The notes below the pieces were generated by a model. It worked only from the letters and a program-made list of their open reading frames with translations. It searched no databases and had not been told where the DNA came from. The position numbers and the translations under genes are program-made. A stretch of DNA of 17,078 nucleotides from assembly GCA_035711845.1 (NCBI GenBank), contig DASTBU010000165.1, positions 1-17,078 on the forward strand, in the 5' to 3' direction. This document shows positions 13,527 through 17,078 of the stretch, piece by piece; within the stretch, counting starts at the first letter, position 1; each line of letters opens with the position of its first letter. This DNA is from DASTBU01 sp035711845. GTDB taxonomy: Bacteria > Acidobacteriota > Vicinamibacteria > Vicinamibacterales > 2-12-FULL-66-21.

Positions 13527-16500
13527 CTAGAAGTCGTACCCAATCCACACGCTGAACTTCGCGCGGCGGAACCAGTCGCTGCCGCCCTGCAGCCCGTACA
13601 CGACGTCCTCCCAGTCGCGGTTGAACAGCGTCCGCCACGACCAGTCGAAGTGAATCGGGAAGCCCAGCGCGAACGTCTCGAGGCCGACGCCGTAGGAAGC
13701 GCGGCCGTCGACCAGCCGGAAGCCCGAGACCAGCCGCGGCTCCCCGAAGACCGGGCGGAAGCCGCTGATAGAGGTCGGATCGAAGACGTAGTCGACGATT
13801 GGCGTCTCGATCGAATCGCCGCTCTCCGAGAAGGTCATCGGGATGCCGTGAAAACCGCTTGCGCCGACGTTGAAGAAGAACACGCCCCGCAGGCCGCCCA
13901 CGACGCCTATGGGCGTGAGCGCGGCTTCGATGATCGGGAAGCGCATCTCGGCATTCGCGAAGAACCCCTTGTTGCCGATGAAGGACAGGTAATCGTAGCC
14001 GCGCATCTCGGAGTTCCCGCCGAAGTAGACGTACCCGGGGAAGTCGCCCCAGCTTCGATACCCGCGCGCGCGGAGGGCGAGCACGCCGTTGGTGCCGAGG
14101 CGCATGTAGTATCGCGCGTCCGCGTCCACCGACTGCCGCGACAGGAAGTTGCCGAAGGCGGGTGCGTACTCGTAGCCGGCGTACACCGTGTGGCCCGCCA
14201 GGGGACCGTACTCGCGGAAGATCGTCGTTTCCTGGACGAAGTTGATGCCGAGCGGCATGAAGTTGCCGTTCGTGAAGAGCGGGCGACCGTAGACCGCCCG
14301 CTGATACTCCTCCGCGATCTGCTGCAGGCCAGGTTGCTCGAACTCCTGGCTGAACTGCAGCATGCCCGCCGACAGTTCGAGGCGGGCGTAGCGGTTGAGC
14401 GGGTAGATGCCGACGGCCGTCCCGCCCCGCGACGTCTGGGTCGCGAGCGCCTGATCGCGATCGATCCAGCCGTACTCGGCGCCGTAGAGCTGGTCCCCGT
14501 ACCCGTAGTAGAACTGCGTTTGCGAGTAGCCCTGCAGCGCGTACTGGAAGCGGCGCGAGAGGTTGATGTACGAGAACGCCATCGTGCGGTACTGCGAGAC
14601 CGACGCGGCGAACATGTTGAACTGCTTGTCGCCGAGCACGTCGGTGAACGTGACCTGCGTGCCGCCGAAGACGTCGCCGCCGCTCGTGACCCCGAGCGCC
14701 ACCGGGGGCCGGCCCTCGAGGAACATCTTCTCGAACGTCCCCTTCTTCTTGATGTTCGAGTCCACCAGCGTGTGGCTGAGGGGCGGCTGGAACGGGATGG
14801 TCGGCGCCGGCTCCCCGAAGTCCGCGCTCGCCACCGTGTGCAGCGGCTCCTCGCGGTTCAGCACGTGGATGCCGTGCTCACCCTTGTAGTAGGTGACAAA
14901 CGCGATGCGCGCCGGGCTCTGGTCCCGCAGGACGACCGGCGACGTGTTGGCGGTCAGCGTGTCGGTGTACTGCCGCAGCTCGCCGTTCTTCAGGTTGAGC
15001 GTCCAGATGTTGTAGATGATGCCGTTCAGCGAGACTTCCTCCGGCACCGTCTGGTTCGGATCGATCGCGGTCGACGGGAACACGAGCGTGTCCGGGTCCA
15101 CGAACTGCGCGCCGCCGTCGTCGTGCGTGCCGAAGGTCAGCTGCGTCTTCGTACCGGTCCCGAGCTCCAGCCTGAACAGCTTGTCGTTCTGGCTCACCCG
15201 CGAAAGGTAGATCAGCGATTTGCCGTCCGGCGCCCAGGTCGGCGAGAAGTCGCCCGCCTCGTCCTTCGTGACGTTCTGCAGGTCGCCGCTGTCGAGATCG
15301 ATGACGAAAATGTCGCCCGTGGCCTCGCTGAGCCCGGCGAAGGCAACTTTCTTCCCGTCCGGGCTGATGTCCGGCGACTCGGGCATGTCCACTGCCTTCA
15401 GCTCGAACCGCTTCTCGATCCTGCCCGTCACGACGTTCTGCAGGATCAGGGTCTTCACCTTCTCCGTGCGCGCGAAGTAGGCGATGCGGTCCCCGGCGGG
15501 CGCCCAGGAGATCCACGGCACCGCGTTGTTGCGGAAACCGCCCGGCGTCGCGATGTACTCGTAGCCGCGGTCCTTGTTGAACCCGCTCGTGAGGTTGCGC
15601 AGCACCTTGCTGTCCTTCGTGGACATCAGGATGATGTCGAGCTCCTGGTCCTTGCGGTTGCCGGCCATGACGGCCATCAGGTCTCCGGAGGGTGAGGGTT
15701 CGATGGAGATCACCACGACGTAGGGCGTCTTGTCGCGCTTCGGCGCCAGATCGCGCCCGTAGTCGGCCGGCCGCTCCTTGTCGCGGAACGGCTTGAACCG
15801 ATCCTTCAGGTACTTCTCGAACTGCTCGTCGAACTCCTCCGGCTTGAGCCGGAACGCTTCCTCGTACGCGCTGTCGCCGCCGCCGATCACGCTCTTCCGC
15901 AGCGCGAAGAGGAACTGCCGCAGGCCCTCCTTGCCCCAGCGCGACTCGATGAACTCGAAGGCCGCGTGACCGAGGTTGTACGGGAGCCGCCCGTCCACGA
16001 ACGCCGCACCCTGGAAGTCGCTCATCGCCGGGACGATGTCCGCGATGGCCGCGTCGCGGACCGTCATCAGGTCGAACGGGTTCCAGTAGGCGGTCATGTA
16101 GTCGGCGAGACCTTCGTCCACCCAGAGCGGGAGCGTGCGCCGCAGCAGCGAGCGCGGGATGATGTCGAACTCGAAGATGTGGGTCAGCTCGTGCGTGATC
16201 AGCCGATACAGCGCGTCGGCCTGCTCGTCGATCGGCAGCACCATCCGGTCCCGGTACGGCTCGGCAAACGCCAGCACGCCTTCGGGCAACTCGGTCGGCT
16301 CGATGTTCTGCTGCTGGAACTCGCTTTGCGTCTTATAGAGGACGAGCGGGACTTTCGTGGCGAGATCGTGCTTCAGGTTCGAGCTGAGCTCCTGATACGC
16401 GCTTTCCGCGTAGCTCGTGATGCGCTCGAGGTGCTGCTGGATCTCGGGGTAGTAATAGATCTCGAAGTGATCCGTGGTGTAGATGTGCCACCTGAAGTTG

Positions 16501-16709
16501 TCGTAGCGGATCTTGTTCTTGCCGTAGTACGGGACGTACCCGGTTTGAGCCCGGACGCTGGCGCTCCCCCCCTTCTCCAGCGCGATCGCCCGGCGCTGCA
16601 GCAGGTCGCACGTTTGTGCCCATGCGGAGGGGACGCCTGCAACCAGGGTTGTCGAAAAGAAGGCAATGCCCGCTAACGCGACAGGGCCGCGCGTAATGCG
16701 CGTGCGCAT
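13527..16709 (-). CDS. Outer-membrane fusion protein: HExxH peptidase domain, TolB-like propeller and C-terminal beta-barrel
   Basis: The product has 1060 residues. ATG 16709 follows GAGGTG at a good spacing. The signal peptide ends at AWA-QT (31/32). The gluzincin domain has HELTH (173-177) and WVDEGLADY with Glu199 as third ligand. Residues about 330-620 contain PD40/TolB-type blades, such as SPDISPDGKKVAFAG (445-459) and FSPTWAPDGKSLIYLSR (488-504). From about 665 to the end the chain is rich in aromatic alternating strands: FGGTQVTFTDVLGD, YVYFGGNSEMRGYDYLSFIGNKGFFANAEMRFPI and a final FSVWIGYDF. The last of these is a BAM beta-signal, and GGNSEMRGY resembles the conserved RGY loop of Omp85/D15 surface-antigen barrels. 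The protein is thus a membrane-anchored protease or scaffold, with the soluble domains probably periplasmic. Its substrate is unknown. The neighbouring zf-HC2 gene may be in the same transcript. Confidence 0.9.
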   Translation of the reverse strand: MRTRITRGPVALAGIAFFSTTLVAGVPSAWAQTCDLLQRRAIALEKGGSASVRAQTGYVPYYGKNKIRYDNFRWHIYTTDHFEIYYYPEIQQHLERITSYAESAYQELSSNLKHDLATKVPLVLYKTQSEFQQQNIEPTELPEGVLAFAEPYRDRMVLPIDEQADALYRLITHELTHIFEFDIIPRSLLRRTLPLWVDEGLADYMTAYWNPFDLMTVRDAAIADIVPAMSDFQGAAFVDGRLPYNLGHAAFEFIESRWGKEGLRQFLFALRKSVIGGGDSAYEEAFRLKPEEFDEQFEKYLKDRFKPFRDKERPADYGRDLAPKRDKTPYVVVISIEPSPSGDLMAVMAGNRKDQELDIILMSTKDSKVLRNLTSGFNKDRGYEYIATPGGFRNNAVPWISWAPAGDRIAYFARTEKVKTLILQNVVTGRIEKRFELKAVDMPESPDISPDGKKVAFAGLSEATGDIFVIDLDSGDLQNVTKDEAGDFSPTWAPDGKSLIYLSRVSQNDKLFRLELGTGTKTQLTFGTHDDGGAQFVDPDTLVFPSTAIDPNQTVPEEVSLNGIIYNIWTLNLKNGELRQYTDTLTANTSPVVLRDQSPARIAFVTYYKGEHGIHVLNREEPLHTVASADFGEPAPTIPFQPPLSHTLVDSNIKKKGTFEKMFLEGRPPVALGVTSGGDVFGGTQVTFTDVLGDKQFNMFAASVSQYRTMAFSYINLSRRFQYALQGYSQTQFYYGYGDQLYGAEYGWIDRDQALATQTSRGGTAVGIYPLNRYARLELSAGMLQFSQEFEQPGLQQIAEEYQRAVYGRPLFTNGNFMPLGINFVQETTIFREYGPLAGHTVYAGYEYAPAFGNFLSRQSVDADARYYMRLGTNGVLALRARGYRSWGDFPGYVYFGGNSEMRGYDYLSFIGNKGFFANAEMRFPIIEAALTPIGVVGGLRGVFFFNVGASGFHGIPMTFSESGDSIETPIVDYVFDPTSISGFRPVFGEPRLVSGFRLVDGRASYGVGLETFALGFPIHFDWSWRTLFNRDWEDVVYGLQGGSDWFRRAKFSVWIGYDF

Positions 16710-17078
16710 GGTTCACCTCGGAAAGAGCAGCGGAGGCAGGCAGCCCGGCTGCGAACGCGGCGACGTCAGATCGTCGGCTGCTATCGCCGATGTTACTGTA
16801 GCTTAGACGGTTGTCGCAATAAGAGGATCCCGTGGGTGGTGCCTCGTGCCGGGGGTCCCTCGGTGCCGGATCGCGCCTCGTGCCGGGGGTGCCTGGTGCC
16901 TGCCGGGTGCCTAGTGACCGGCGCTGCGGGAAGACAAATCCTCTGCGGGCGCGGGCCTCAGCAAGGGATGTGCCCTTGGGACCCGGCGTGTTGATGCGGC
17001 CATCTCGCGGCTCTCGGGCCCGGAGTGTCCTCTCTGGAGCACGTCACCGTCCCCGTTGGGGGGCATTTAGTACAATGT
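16710..17078. other. Gene-free upstream region of the 1060-residue gene
   Basis: No coding frame is convincing. On the - strand, TTGCGA (about 16819-16814) followed by GTAACA/TAACAT 17-18 bp on is a weak promoter candidate. A perfect 6-bp hairpin CAAGGG-ATGTG-CCCTTG lies at 16962-16978, with CGGG/CCCG able to extend it. I could not match it to a known RNA family. Confidence 0.4.
16836..16919. repeat. GTGCC-type low-complexity tract
   Basis: Words such as GGTGCCT, CGTGCCGGGGG and GGTGCCTGCCGG recur with irregular 8-15 bp spacing, for example CTCGTGCCGGGGGT twice (from about 16842 and 16876). It lies about 130 bp upstream of the 1060-residue gene. Confidence 0.8.

Noticed and set aside
13446..15695. 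749-residue + strand open frame
   Set aside because: Antisense shadow of the 1060-residue protein; composition dominated by Arg, Val and His with no motif.
16990..17045. Resemblance to the conserved RNase P RNA start on the - strand (GAGAGGACACTCCGGGC)
   Set aside because: The invariant GGAAAGTCCGG core is not matched and I found no ACAGA-type partner motif.
17071..17076. TACAAT at the right edge as a promoter for a gene beyond the window
   Set aside because: No acceptable -35 lies 16-18 bp upstream, and the downstream gene cannot be seen.

Overview
This is a GC-rich bacterial chromosome segment, consistent with a Gram-negative environmental organism. The window holds three predicted outer-membrane beta-barrels, Sec signal peptides, a sigma-54 activator, a Thermus-like 7Fe ferredoxin and many TTG/GTG starts. 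The gene mix and the abundance of short intergenic repeat words resemble Acidobacteriota (Vicinamibacteria-like) genomes, but that placement is inference from gene content, not from a marker gene. No rRNA, tRNA, CRISPR array, transposase or prophage gene was seen.

Layout. The first 136 bases are the 3' end of an enoyl-CoA hydratase on the + strand. From 157 to 9088 seven genes lie on the - strand. In transcription order they are: a porin-like outer-membrane barrel (9088-7859), a periplasmic cupredoxin with a carboxypeptidase-regulatory-like domain (7584-6898), a membrane sensor kinase (6901-5129, ATGA overlap), an NtrC-type sigma-54 response regulator (5018-3666), a second cupredoxin (3526-3092), a DUF5777-like barrel (2927-2088) and an exported gluzincin peptidase with a helical repeat tail (2028-157). 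Between the regulator and the second cupredoxin I read a near-consensus -24/-12 (sigma-54) promoter, with a 14+14 nt inverted repeat about 94 bp upstream of its predicted start. The kinase/regulator pair therefore appears to have its target promoter right beside it. The whole block reads as a self-contained envelope sensing and copper-protein system.

From 9140 the + strand carries a DUF2203 protein and an IclR-family regulator with an IclR-like operator over its own start. These are followed by a 7Fe ferredoxin, nuoB and nuoI, a fragment of respiratory complex I without its usual partners. The nuoB-nuoI gap is filled by an inverted-repeat element with 78 nt arms. A gene-free stretch of about 570 bp follows. 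The - strand then carries a hotdog acyl-CoA thioesterase, a small zf-HC2 protein and a 1060-residue secreted protein that joins a HExxH peptidase domain, a TolB-like propeller and a C-terminal outer-membrane barrel. The last 370 bp have no gene.

A second theme is that nearly every intergenic gap has its own short tandem word: GATC-rich, a 15-bp GGTCCC unit, a 9-bp GGGTTC unit, 7-bp GAAACTG, GATTG/CAATC, CAGTC, CGCACGT and GTGCC. Two of these tracts have periods divisible by three and run in frame with genes. One of them adds a Gly-Ser-X tail to the IclR regulator.
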